From Acidobacteriota bacterium (GTDB lineage: Bacteria; Acidobacteriota; Terriglobia; Bryobacterales; Bryobacteraceae): a stretch of DNA of 64,000 nucleotides. The DNA is taken from positions 1 through 64,000 of the forward strand of contig JAFDVS010000108.1 in NCBI GenBank assembly GCA_018268935.1. Direction: 5' to 3'. Numbering within the stretch: the stretch's first letter is position 1; the number at the start of each line of letters is the position of its first letter. Position numbers and translations under genes: made by a program. Below the pieces are notes generated by a model, which did not search any database, was not told where the DNA came from, and saw only the letters and a list, made by a program, of their open reading frames with translations. This document shows positions 1-7,913 of the stretch, piece after piece.

Positions 1-533
1 GCTATCGGATTCCTGCGGAGAGCCTGTTTTTCTTTGCCGCCACCGGAATTACCCTCAATCACCCCGATTGGTTCGGCAATTGGCAGAAAACCACCCAGGC
101 CGGCGGAGAAATAAATCCATCCTGGCTCAAAGCCCAACCCCCCGCCAAACTCGAAATCGTCGAACACCTCCGCCGCACTCACCTCGTCAAAAGCGCCCTC
201 AGCGACTTCCGCATCGACGACTCCCAGCTCTCCATCTCCTTCAAAGGACCCGGCTACACCGCCGACGCCTTCCTCGATCGCGCCACCGGCAAATACGAGC
301 TCACCGAAACCCGCATGGGCTGGGTCGCCGTCATCAACGATCTCCACAAAGGCCGCGACACCGGCAAAGCCTGGAGCGCCCTCATCGACGCCTCCGCCAT
401 CCTCATGTGCGCCGTCTCCCTCACCGGCCTCGTCCTGATTTTCTACCTCAGTAAGAAACGCACCCCCGGCCTCATCGCCCTCACCGCCGGAGCCGCTATT
501 TGTTATGCAGTCTACGTAGTCTGGGTCCCCTGA
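1..533 (+). CDS. PepSY-associated TM-helix protein (5' end cut by window)
   Basis: The reading frame is open from base 3 to the stop at 531-533, so only the last 176 residues are visible and the start lies outside the window. The segment begins with a hydrophobic stretch running into GITLNHPDWF, the pattern of PepSY_TM-like membrane proteins. A soluble portion follows (about residues 25-120), then two hydrophobic helices separated by a basic KKR turn at the C-terminus. The family is membrane-bound and usually occurs beside TonB receptors or as a metal or flavin reductase relative; the substrate cannot be read here. Its 3' end overlaps the convergent MarR gene by 22 bp. The family call is fairly sure, the function is not. 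Confidence 0.7.
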   Translation, partial: YRIPAESLFFFAATGITLNHPDWFGNWQKTTQAGGEINPSWLKAQPPAKLEIVEHLRRTHLVKSALSDFRIDDSQLSISFKGPGYTADAFLDRATGKYELTETRMGWVAVINDLHKGRDTGKAWSALIDASAILMCAVSLTGLVLIFYLSKKRTPGLIALTAGAAICYAVYVVWVP

Positions 534-982
534 CCATCCAACACCTGCTGCGCCCCTTCCGTCACCCGGTCCACCAGCGTCAGCATCTGCCCCCAATCCG
601 TCGTCCCATACGCAACCCGTAACCGCCCCTGCACTTCCTGCCACACCGGCTTCGTCCGCTCAAACGCCGCCACGCCTTCCTCCGATAACGATATCAGCCT
701 CTGCCGCTTGTCCTGCCCCCTGCTCGTCCGCAACCACCCGCGCTTCGTCATCAATTGCAGAATCCGCGTCATCGTCGTCGCGTCCGTCGCCAGCAACTCC
801 CCCAATCGCGTATGCGTCATCTCCCCAAACGAATCGAGCACCGCCATCACCGTGAACTGCGGCGCCGTCAGCCCCAGCGGCCGGAACGCGTCTTCGTACA
901 ACTGTGTCACCACCCGCGTCGCACGCCGTAGCGTCGCGCATACGCACGGTATCTTCAATAACTCAACTTCATGCTGCGGCAT
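512..982 (-). CDS. MarR-family transcriptional regulator
   Basis: A 156-residue protein of normal MarR length. It has an N-terminal dimerisation helix, a winged helix-turn-helix at about residues 50-110 (LGELLATDATTMTRILQLM as recognition region), the conserved wing DKRQRLISLSEEG near residues 95-108, and a C-terminal helix. MarR proteins are dimeric repressors released by small phenolic or oxidant ligands. It is the last gene of a leftward run and its ATG overlaps the end of the upstream CMD-family gene by 14 bp, so the two are probably cotranscribed and the regulator may control that gene. Its 3' end overlaps the convergent PepSY gene. Confidence 0.88.
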   Translation of the reverse strand: MPQHEVELLKIPCVCATLRRATRVVTQLYEDAFRPLGLTAPQFTVMAVLDSFGEMTHTRLGELLATDATTMTRILQLMTKRGWLRTSRGQDKRQRLISLSEEGVAAFERTKPVWQEVQGRLRVAYGTTDWGQMLTLVDRVTEGAQQVLDGQGTQTT

Positions 983-1661
983 GAACCACTCCTGACCTCG
1001 CTCTATCGATAGCCCGCCGTGCTCCCAACCATGCCCCCCAATTTACCACTTCCTCCAGCTTCCCATCTTCCGCCTCCCACTCCCGAAATGCATCCACCAC
1101 CATCCGGTCCACCTGGTGCGACGCCATCGCCGTCAGCAACGCCAGCCGCGCCACCGCCCGCTCCCGCCGCGATAAATCCGCCAGATAATTCTCCACCCAT
1201 CCCCGGTTCGGCCCCGGTTCCTCTCCATGCCACGCCCGCACGTGGCTCTTCACCCGCGTCGCCACCACTCCCGGTACTTCCGCCGCTGCCTCCCTCCATC
1301 GCAGCCCCAACCCCATTACGTCCGCCGCGCCCCACCATCTCCTCCGTAGCCCCAAGGCATTCGCCACTCGATTGGCGAAGTGCGCCTCTTCCGCCGCCCC
1401 CACCCACGCCTCCTCCGCCTCTCCCATCCCCGCGTATCCCCACAACGCCGCCTTCCGCACCCGCTCGTCCTCAATCCACTCGAACCGCTCCTCCCGAATC
1501 GCCTGCGCCACCCCGCGCAATCCCGCCCCGCGTAGCGCCGCCTCATGCCCGTCGGCGCAGAAACTACACCGGTTCCTCAACGACACCCCATACCCAACCG
1601 CCACACACGCCGGGTCCTCGCCATTCCCCACACACATCCAACGCTGAGCAATCTGTAACAT
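969..1661 (-). CDS. Carboxymuconolactone decarboxylase/AhpD-like protein
   Basis: A 230-residue protein starting at MLQIAQRWMC. A longer open frame exists upstream but lies antisense-like within the preceding gene region and has no family character. The key motif RNRCSFCADGHEAAL at residues 29-43 carries the C-x2-C-x3-H arrangement of AhpD/CMD proteins, in which two cysteines and a histidine form the peroxidase-type redox centre. The rest is helical, as the family expects. It lies 56 bp downstream of the glycosyltransferase gene and overlaps the MarR gene, which points to an oxidant- or phenolic-responsive pair. The biological substrate is unknown. Confidence 0.75.
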   Translation of the reverse strand: MLQIAQRWMCVGNGEDPACVAVGYGVSLRNRCSFCADGHEAALRGAGLRGVAQAIREERFEWIEDERVRKAALWGYAGMGEAEEAWVGAAEEAHFANRVANALGLRRRWWGAADVMGLGLRWREAAAEVPGVVATRVKSHVRAWHGEEPGPNRGWVENYLADLSRRERAVARLALLTAMASHQVDRMVVDAFREWEAEDGKLEEVVNWGAWLGARRAIDRARSGVVHAAA

Positions 1662-1717
1662 GGAGATTACACCTGCAACAAATTGTATCAGCAAGTATTG
1701 CGCCCCGCAATCCCTCC

Positions 1718-3319
1718 TCACCGAGCCCCCTGCGCCGCCATCCCTTCCTGATACGCCACCGCCGCCTCCGCCGGCCTTCCCACCGCCGCCCATGCCGAAC
1801 TCAACGCAAAGTGCGCCTCCGCATAGTTCGGCCACAATCGCACCGCCGACTGCAGCGGCCCAATGGCCTCCCCAGCCCGCCCCATCATCAAATACACGTT
1901 CCCCAACCCGAAATACCCCACCGCCCAGCCCGGATCCTGCGTAATCGCCCCCTTGTAATACTCCACCGCCATCTCCCGGCGCCCCGCATCCCCCGCCAGC
2001 GCATTCGCAATCGCCAGATAATTCACCGCCCGGTCGCGCACCTGGCTCGCCACCGGCAAATAGGAGAACGCCATCCCCGCCACGAACCCGACCACCCCCA
2101 GCCGCCATCTCTTCCGGTCCCAACTCCACCCGCCCACCGCTACCAACAGCAGCAACGGAACCAGCGGCAGCCGGTACCGCGCAAAGACATAGAACAGTGC
2201 GGTGCCCAACACATACACCACCACCAGCCCCGGCAGCAGCCAGTCCTTCCGCCACCCCACCCCCCTCATCAACAACCCCGCCATCGCCAGCCCCAACATT
2301 ACGCCAAAATGCAAAAAGCCCAGCACCCGCAGTACCCATGACCAATCCCCATACACCACGATGCTCTCCCCATCGATCTTCTCCACCCGGTTCAACACCA
2401 GCGCTACCTTCCGCCCCATCAGCGCCACCCAATCCCCGGGCTGCGTCGTTATGAAATGTAGCGCCTGCCGCGTCCAAAACCGGGAAACTTCCCCCGCTGT
2501 CAACACCCGTCCATCCACCTGTTGCGCAATCGCCTTGGCGTCCTCCTGCTCATAAGCGGCATTGGCATGCCCGGTCACCAGCGGCTGGTATCCCCCGTCC
2601 GCGCCCACATGGTTCCCAATAAATAAATTCGGACCGAATTGCGACGTCGTCAGATGAAATTCCCCGCCCACCACCAGGTTCCGCAATCCCACCGGAACCA
2701 GCACCAGCGCACACCCCACCACAAATGCCGCCCGTTCCTTCTTCCCCCTCTTCCAGATCCACACCAACACCGGCACGCCCAGCAGCAGCGCGTTCTCCCG
2801 CACCAGCCCGAGCATCCCCAACACCACCCCCGCTCCACCCAGCCACTTCCAACCCCGTCCCCCTTCCACCACCAACGCCACCAGCAACACCGTCAACAAC
2901 GTCACCAGAGCCGTCTTTTCCACCAGGCTTTCCTGAAAAATCGCCGCCGGATATACCGCCAACAGCGCTCCCGCTAACGCCCCGCGCACCCCAAACAACG
3001 CAACCCCGGCCCATGCCAGCAACCCACAAGCCGTAGCCCCCATCCCCGCCTGCACCACCCGCACCAATCCCACGCTCTCATTCCCCAACTGGTACAAAAC
3101 CGCCAGAAAATACGGATACAGCGGAGCCTGATAGAACACCCCTTGCCCCACCCAGTCCCCCTTCGCAATGCGCACCGCCCATTCGTGGTACGCCACTCCA
3201 TCCCCAATCCGCAAATCAAAAAACGGGGCGCCTGCAATTTGCCATAAGTACACGCCCCTTACCGCCGCTGCCAGCACAAATACTGCGGCCGCCGCACCCC
3301 ATCGCGATCGCAATAGCAT
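1718..3319 (-). CDS. GT-C type membrane glycosyltransferase with C-terminal TPRs
   Basis: About 533 residues. The N-terminal 400 contain some ten hydrophobic helices, and the first periplasmic loop holds an acidic FDLRIGDGVAYHEWA stretch, as in ArnT/PMT-type (GT39/GT83-like) enzymes that move sugars from a lipid-phosphate carrier on the outer face of the inner membrane. The last 110 residues (AIANALAGDAGRREMAVEYY onward) form two or three TPR units, so this is a fused GT-C/TPR protein. The start was set at the ATG at 3319; an in-frame GTG at 3322 immediately precedes it. It follows the HEAT gene by about 11 bp and is probably in one operon with it. The glycan acceptor is unknown. Confidence 0.78.
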   Translation of the reverse strand: MLLRSRWGAAAAVFVLAAAVRGVYLWQIAGAPFFDLRIGDGVAYHEWAVRIAKGDWVGQGVFYQAPLYPYFLAVLYQLGNESVGLVRVVQAGMGATACGLLAWAGVALFGVRGALAGALLAVYPAAIFQESLVEKTALVTLLTVLLVALVVEGGRGWKWLGGAGVVLGMLGLVRENALLLGVPVLVWIWKRGKKERAAFVVGCALVLVPVGLRNLVVGGEFHLTTSQFGPNLFIGNHVGADGGYQPLVTGHANAAYEQEDAKAIAQQVDGRVLTAGEVSRFWTRQALHFITTQPGDWVALMGRKVALVLNRVEKIDGESIVVYGDWSWVLRVLGFLHFGVMLGLAMAGLLMRGVGWRKDWLLPGLVVVYVLGTALFYVFARYRLPLVPLLLLVAVGGWSWDRKRWRLGVVGFVAGMAFSYLPVASQVRDRAVNYLAIANALAGDAGRREMAVEYYKGAITQDPGWAVGYFGLGNVYLMMGRAGEAIGPLQSAVRLWPNYAEAHFALSSAWAAVGRPAEAAVAYQEGMAAQGAR

Positions 3320-3330
3320 CACGCATCATC

Positions 3331-4116
3331 TTACACCCCAGCCGTCGCTTCTCCCAACGCAATCTCCGTCATCACCGTAATCCGCATCTTCCCGGCATTC
3401 TCAGCGCCTTCATACCGGATCCCGTACTCTCCTCCGCCCAACCCCTCCACTTCAAATCGCGTCACCAGCACACCCGCCTCTTCCACCACAAACGACAGCG
3501 CATCCAGTTCCACGGCTGTATCCTCCACCCATACCCGAAATTCCCGCCTTCTTTCCCGCCTTGCCGCAAACACCACCGTCACACCCAGCCGCTCTCTCCG
3601 CAATCGGTTCACCTTCAGCCGGATCGCCGCCACACCCTGCAGCGCCGCCGCCCGCAAATTCGCATCCTTATCGCGCGCCAGCCCCAGCAGCGCCCCCAGG
3701 AATCGCGGATCTTTCGTTTGCCCCATCACCCAACAGGCGCTCCGCCGGAACCGGAAATCCTCGCTCTCCGCCAGCTTCACCAGCATCTCCACCGCCTCCG
3801 TCAGCCTCGCCCGGTACAACCCCATCACTCCGTTCAACACCACCCGCGGCTCGTCATCCAGCGCCGCTTGCCGGAAAACGTCCACCACCTCCACACCATC
3901 CGCCCCCCACAGCGATTCCACCGCATTCGCCCGTACCCGCGCATCCGGGTCCCTCAGCCGCGCCCGCACCCAGCCCGCGTCCCGGTTCTCTTTCCCCACC
4001 ACCAGCGCCGCCTTCGACCGTACCTGCGGGTTGCAGTGCCGCATCGCCACTGCCAGCTCCTCCGGAGTCGCCGACTCCTTTAGACGCGCCAGCAACTGCA
4101 GTTTTTGAGACTCCAC
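3331..4116 (-). CDS. HEAT-repeat protein
   Basis: A 261-residue protein. Residues 1-170 hold four to five HEAT/PBS-lyase-like repeats, recognisable by recurring D-x-x-x-R-x-x-A-x-x-x-L patterns such as DPDARVRANAVESLWGA and DKDANLRAAALQGVAAI. The C-terminal 90 residues are beta-rich and look like a separate PilZ-sized domain (RRERRREFRVWVEDTAVELD), though PilZ signature residues are not clear. The only reasonable start is a GTG at 4116. It is the first gene of the leftward run with the glycosyltransferase, CMD and MarR genes. A protein-binding scaffold role is likely; the partner is unknown. Confidence 0.65.
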   Translation of the reverse strand: MESQKLQLLARLKESATPEELAVAMRHCNPQVRSKAALVVGKENRDAGWVRARLRDPDARVRANAVESLWGADGVEVVDVFRQAALDDEPRVVLNGVMGLYRARLTEAVEMLVKLAESEDFRFRRSACWVMGQTKDPRFLGALLGLARDKDANLRAAALQGVAAIRLKVNRLRRERLGVTVVFAARRERRREFRVWVEDTAVELDALSFVVEEAGVLVTRFEVEGLGGGEYGIRYEGAENAGKMRITVMTEIALGEATAGV

Positions 4117-4188
4117 ACCGTCTCATCGGCAAAAATCCCTGGCCAATGAGGGAATCCTTCCTCGAAGTCTATTCCGCCCCCCCTCCGC

Positions 4189-5238
4189 TTACCCCAGCCG
4201 CTCAATCGTCCAGTAAACAGCCGTGCAGGCGATCATCGCCGAGATCGGAACCACCACCCGCGCACGGTACCACGGCTGCCGTGCACTAAACCAACCCAGA
4301 ACAAGAAAGGCCACCGCAATCACCGCGAGTTGACCCGCTTCCACTCCCGCATTGAACGTGATCAGCGCCGTCAGAAACTCGTTGCGAGGCAGCCCCACCG
4401 CCTGCAATGCCCCCGCAAAACCCATCCCATGCAGTAACCCGAAAGCGAACACCAGCGCCACACGCCAGGATTTCAGTTCGCTCAGGAAAATATTCTCAAT
4501 AGCGACATACGCGATGGAAAGAGCGATCAACGGCTCAACGATAGCGGGCGGTACCCTCACGATCCCATACAAGCTCAGCGCCAGCGTGATCGAGTGCGCC
4601 AGCGTGAATGCGCTCACCTGCCACAGCACCACGCTCACCCTCCGGCTCAGTAGAAAAAGGCCAACCACGAAAAGCATGTGATCCAGCCCGTGCGGGAAAA
4701 TGTGCGTGAAACCAAGCTTCAGATAGACCCACATAAAGGTCAGCCGCGGCTGCGCACTGTAGCGCGCTCCAAGCAGGAAAGGCTTGCTTTGTTGCCCCCC
4801 TTCCAGCCATTCAACGATCGGGTCCCCTCCCGTGCGGATCGTGAACGAATACGGCGTGAACGTCCATCCATAGCTCCAGGTGACGTGGCGCGCCTGCGGT
4901 GGAATCGCCCCGGTCAGCACAATAGTGGCCAGAATCGCCGAATTCTTGTCGATGGCGGGCGTAATGGAGAGCGACAACGCGGGACGCACCTCCTCTGTAT
5001 CGAACCCCAGTTTGACCCGCTCGCGGAATTGCGGTTCGAAGTCCGTGAGAATGCTCCGCAATTGATCGAGATCGCTGATCTCGGCCGCCGAGCGCCGCAG
5101 CTTCGAGGCCAGCGACGAAGCGTCCGTCGCGATCTCGATGCGATAGGTCATGTCCGGCTGGAAAGACGCCGAAACGCGCGTCGTGCCCAGTTCATGCGCA
5201 TCGAGCGCGGTCAGCGCCAGCAATAGAGGCCAAAACAT
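4189..5238 (-). CDS. HupE/UreJ family membrane protein
   Basis: A 349-residue protein. The ATG at 5238 is chosen because a purine-rich GGAAGGG lies about eight bases before it and the protein then begins with a signal-like MFWPLLLALTALDAHE. Residues 18-170 form an extracytoplasmic domain. From about residue 180 come six membrane helices with the HupE_UreJ_2 hallmarks FTHIFPHGLDHMLFVVG, FTLAHSITLALS and HGMGFA. HupE/UreJ proteins are metal (nickel or cobalt) permease relatives; histidines inside helices fit metal handling. The gene lies 29 bp after the DUF4198 gene, and such periplasmic proteins often accompany metal transporters, which strengthens the metal-uptake guess. Confidence 0.75.
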   Translation of the reverse strand: MFWPLLLALTALDAHELGTTRVSASFQPDMTYRIEIATDASSLASKLRRSAAEISDLDQLRSILTDFEPQFRERVKLGFDTEEVRPALSLSITPAIDKNSAILATIVLTGAIPPQARHVTWSYGWTFTPYSFTIRTGGDPIVEWLEGGQQSKPFLLGARYSAQPRLTFMWVYLKLGFTHIFPHGLDHMLFVVGLFLLSRRVSVVLWQVSAFTLAHSITLALSLYGIVRVPPAIVEPLIALSIAYVAIENIFLSELKSWRVALVFAFGLLHGMGFAGALQAVGLPRNEFLTALITFNAGVEAGQLAVIAVAFLVLGWFSARQPWYRARVVVPISAMIACTAVYWTIERLG

Positions 5239-5267
5239 TTCTATCCCTTCCTGTTCTATGCGGTCAG

Positions 5268-6074
5268 TCAGTTCGACGGCGCCGCCGCCGCGGCCGCGGG
5301 AAGCGCGAAGGTCAATGACGCCCAGAAGCTTTCCCAGTTCGCATTCGAGCCCGCCGGAGCGGGAATCATGTGCACCGCTTTGATCAGCCACATCCCGGCG
5401 CGCGGCAGCCGCAATCGTACCCGGCCATCTTTCCCCGTCCGCAAGGCCACCCGCGCCGAAGGATCGTTCCGGTTCATCGCCACCACCAGCGCCCCCGCCA
5501 TCGGCTTGCCTTCGTAGGTGAGGCTTACCGGCAACGTGTCTCCCGGGCGCAGCAGATAGGGGTTCTGCTCCGCCGTCAGTTCCAACGTGAAACCCAGCAC
5601 GCGATCGCTCTGCGTTTGCGCCGCCGCTCCCGTCAGCAGCAGGCTCTTGGCGCAGCGTGAGAACAGTTCCCGTACCGGCGCAGACGTTTCGTTACGCAGC
5701 GCTCTCGCCGCCGCCACGCCCGCTAGTCCTTCTTCTTTCAAATAGGTGTTGAACTGCGCGGCCGGAAGTTCCACCGTGCTCGGATGGCTCCGGTATCCAA
5801 CGATCGCCAGGCCCGGCGCCGCAATGCGGATCAGCCCGGCTGGATCGGCGCCCGTGCGCCCAACGACGGGCTTACGCCCCGTGCCGTCGTGAACCAGGAA
5901 TTGATCAATCAAGGCGGGATTGCGTGGCAGCGGGTCGCCGATCAGATCCTGTCCCACGAAGTGGCGCAACCCCACGATTTCTCCGGCGCCCGGTGTGAAC
6001 GTCGAAGGCTCAATCCACATATCGTGGGCGAGAAGTGGTGCCGTGAGGACAACTGCGAGAAGAAGGGAAGACAT
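5268..6074 (-). CDS. DUF4198 exported protein
   Basis: A 268-residue protein with a short cleavable signal peptide (MSSLLLAVVLTAPLLA) followed at once by HDMWIEPSTF, the characteristic opening of DUF4198 proteins, whose first mature histidine is thought to help bind metal. A Greek-key or CNA-like second domain follows from about residue 165 (LLRPGDTLPVSLTYEGKP). The C-terminus ends in an alanine-rich tail. It sits between the DUF4331 and HupE genes, all leftward and closely spaced, so it is probably the periplasmic partner of the HupE permease. No substrate can be read directly. Confidence 0.75.
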   Translation of the reverse strand: MSSLLLAVVLTAPLLAHDMWIEPSTFTPGAGEIVGLRHFVGQDLIGDPLPRNPALIDQFLVHDGTGRKPVVGRTGADPAGLIRIAAPGLAIVGYRSHPSTVELPAAQFNTYLKEEGLAGVAAARALRNETSAPVRELFSRCAKSLLLTGAAAQTQSDRVLGFTLELTAEQNPYLLRPGDTLPVSLTYEGKPMAGALVVAMNRNDPSARVALRTGKDGRVRLRLPRAGMWLIKAVHMIPAPAGSNANWESFWASLTFALPAAAAAAPSN

Positions 6075-6152
6075 GAAACTCTCTTTCTCAATCGGGCCGC
6101 GGCCCGCGGTGGAAGCAACTCACCACGGGCCGCCAGCTCGTTTACCAGCCAA

Positions 6153-7688
6153 TTAGAGGATCGGAATATCCGGAACAGTCGGTGTGTTCACCCCACCGTG
6201 TCCCTGCAGCAATCCCTGATGCGCCGGAGCAAGGAAGGGGAAGCGATCCAGGTAGTTCTTATCGTTCACTTCCACACCCTTGGCCAGCCCTGCCGCCGGA
6301 TCCCCCGCCGCGATCAGGCTCAGAAGCACGCTGTTCACGTTCACCTGGTTCCGATTCGGCGCTGTCCCGCCGCCGAGACGCCGTCCGTTGGGAAATTGCG
6401 AGTCAATCGCGCAGTCCAGCGTGATCACATCCCCCGTATACCCGTCTTCCACCGGAATCGGACGTCCCAGGTTGATCGCTCTCACGATGTCCAGGCGAGG
6501 CCCCTTCAACGTCTGCACCGCCGCATCGGGAACGCCCAGCGCCTTGTACACGCCGAGTGCTTCCAGATCGCGAACCAGTACCGGAAAGAGAATGTCCGCA
6601 CCAAAGTTGGTGACATCGTTCATCACGCTGCTGTGCAGATAACGGGAGTGCCGCTGTGTGCCCACCAGGCCGGCGTTGAACAGAGGCAGTGCGTTGCGGC
6701 CCACCTGCACCCAGTCGCCGGAGCCTTTCAGTCCCGTGATGATGTTCGTCGGATCCACCGTCTGTACCGCCTGACGGCTGATCGTCGTGTGCACCCGGAT
6801 CAGGCTGTCCGTGGAGGCTGAGTCCAGAATCGTGTTGTGCGGAATCCCGTCCGGAAAAATTTCATTGATCGGAATCTCCAGCGCGATCGAGAATACATTG
6901 AAACCCGTGAATACGTCCGTTCCCGGTGGCCGCCGCGCCCCGGGAATATTGCCCAGATCGCCGCGATTGAGATTCACCAGGTCGAAAATTCCTTTCTCGT
7001 CCAACTGATACGGATCGTCGAACTGTCCGGCGATGATCCGTCCACCGTTGGACAGCGTGTGAATATAGGTATCCACGAAGGCCTGATTATAAAGCCCGAC
7101 TTCGCGGCTGGTGGCATCGCCGGAATCGTAACCCCGGAACGGCCCAAGCCCGTAAACCAGGCGATCGGTTTGTGGACCGTGATTGTTGGGCAGCACTTTC
7201 AGATCTTTGCCCAGTGTCACCGTCACGCCCTTCTCCTGCGGCCCGTCCCCATCGATGTCGAAATCGGTGTGACGCGTAATGGTCATCGTTTCCCGCCCGC
7301 CCGTCAGTTGCCACAGCAATTCGTTGCCGCCGCCCAGCGGATCCGTCGGGCTCGGAGCCGGTTCCGAGTTCAGAATGTTCGTGAACTGCACGCGGTAAAC
7401 AAGTTGATCCTTGAGGCTGGAGCCTTTGGCGATATGGAATTCGTAGCGATAGCCGTTGCAGGCGCGGAACCCCTGGTTGCCTTGTCCGGGTTCATGCAGC
7501 GGGTTGAAGTTCATGATCAGGTAGAGCTTGCTGTGGGCTCCGTTCGAGACCCAGGCGTAGGTATCCGTGTTATCCGCGCATGGTTCATTGAGAACCGTCA
7601 GTGCTTCGCGGTGGCTTGACCCGTACGCCGAGTTTGCCGCCGCGGCACACAAGATCACCGCGGCGAGCGGTGAATACACTCGTTTCAT
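6153..7688 (-). CDS. DUF4331 exported protein
   Basis: A 511-residue secreted protein. The ATG at 7688 has GGAG five bases upstream; the in-frame GTG at 7694 is less likely. A signal peptide (about residues 1-24) is followed by the diagnostic SSHREALTVLNEPCADNTD start of DUF4331 proteins. Motifs GYRYEFHIAKG and NPLHEPG are typical of the family. The C-terminus ends in NYLDRFPFLAPAHQG, also a family pattern. DUF4331 proteins are large exported proteins of unknown biochemistry. It is the first gene of a leftward cluster with DUF4198 and HupE. Confidence 0.82.
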   Translation of the reverse strand: MKRVYSPLAAVILCAAAANSAYGSSHREALTVLNEPCADNTDTYAWVSNGAHSKLYLIMNFNPLHEPGQGNQGFRACNGYRYEFHIAKGSSLKDQLVYRVQFTNILNSEPAPSPTDPLGGGNELLWQLTGGRETMTITRHTDFDIDGDGPQEKGVTVTLGKDLKVLPNNHGPQTDRLVYGLGPFRGYDSGDATSREVGLYNQAFVDTYIHTLSNGGRIIAGQFDDPYQLDEKGIFDLVNLNRGDLGNIPGARRPPGTDVFTGFNVFSIALEIPINEIFPDGIPHNTILDSASTDSLIRVHTTISRQAVQTVDPTNIITGLKGSGDWVQVGRNALPLFNAGLVGTQRHSRYLHSSVMNDVTNFGADILFPVLVRDLEALGVYKALGVPDAAVQTLKGPRLDIVRAINLGRPIPVEDGYTGDVITLDCAIDSQFPNGRRLGGGTAPNRNQVNVNSVLLSLIAAGDPAAGLAKGVEVNDKNYLDRFPFLAPAHQGLLQGHGGVNTPTVPDIPIL

Positions 7689-7913
7689 ATACACTCCATT
7701 TGTTCAATGATGCGGCCGTCCTGAAGCTCCGGCCGTGGCCGGGTTGGGAAATCTGCGTTGAGTTCAAGAAGCCTGCATCCAATGGTACGGAGCGTTTCGT
7801 TTTTTGGATGCACAAACGTGATTTTCGTCTGCCCGTTCACCTTCGATAGGGCAAATCAATCAACTGGCTGGACTGTCTTCAGGCACAATCTGCCACAATG
7901 AAAGACCAGCCCG
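7689..7913. promoter_or_regulatory. Divergent intergenic region
   Basis: About 225 bp between the leftward DUF4331 gene and the rightward TonB receptor gene, which must hold both promoters. It contains a short GC-rich inverted repeat CCGGCCGTGGCCGG near 7730. No -35/-10 pair stands out enough to name. Confidence 0.35.

Noticed and set aside
1019..2341. 440-residue rightward open frame
   Set aside because: Proline-rich antisense frame over the CMD and glycosyltransferase genes; no motif.
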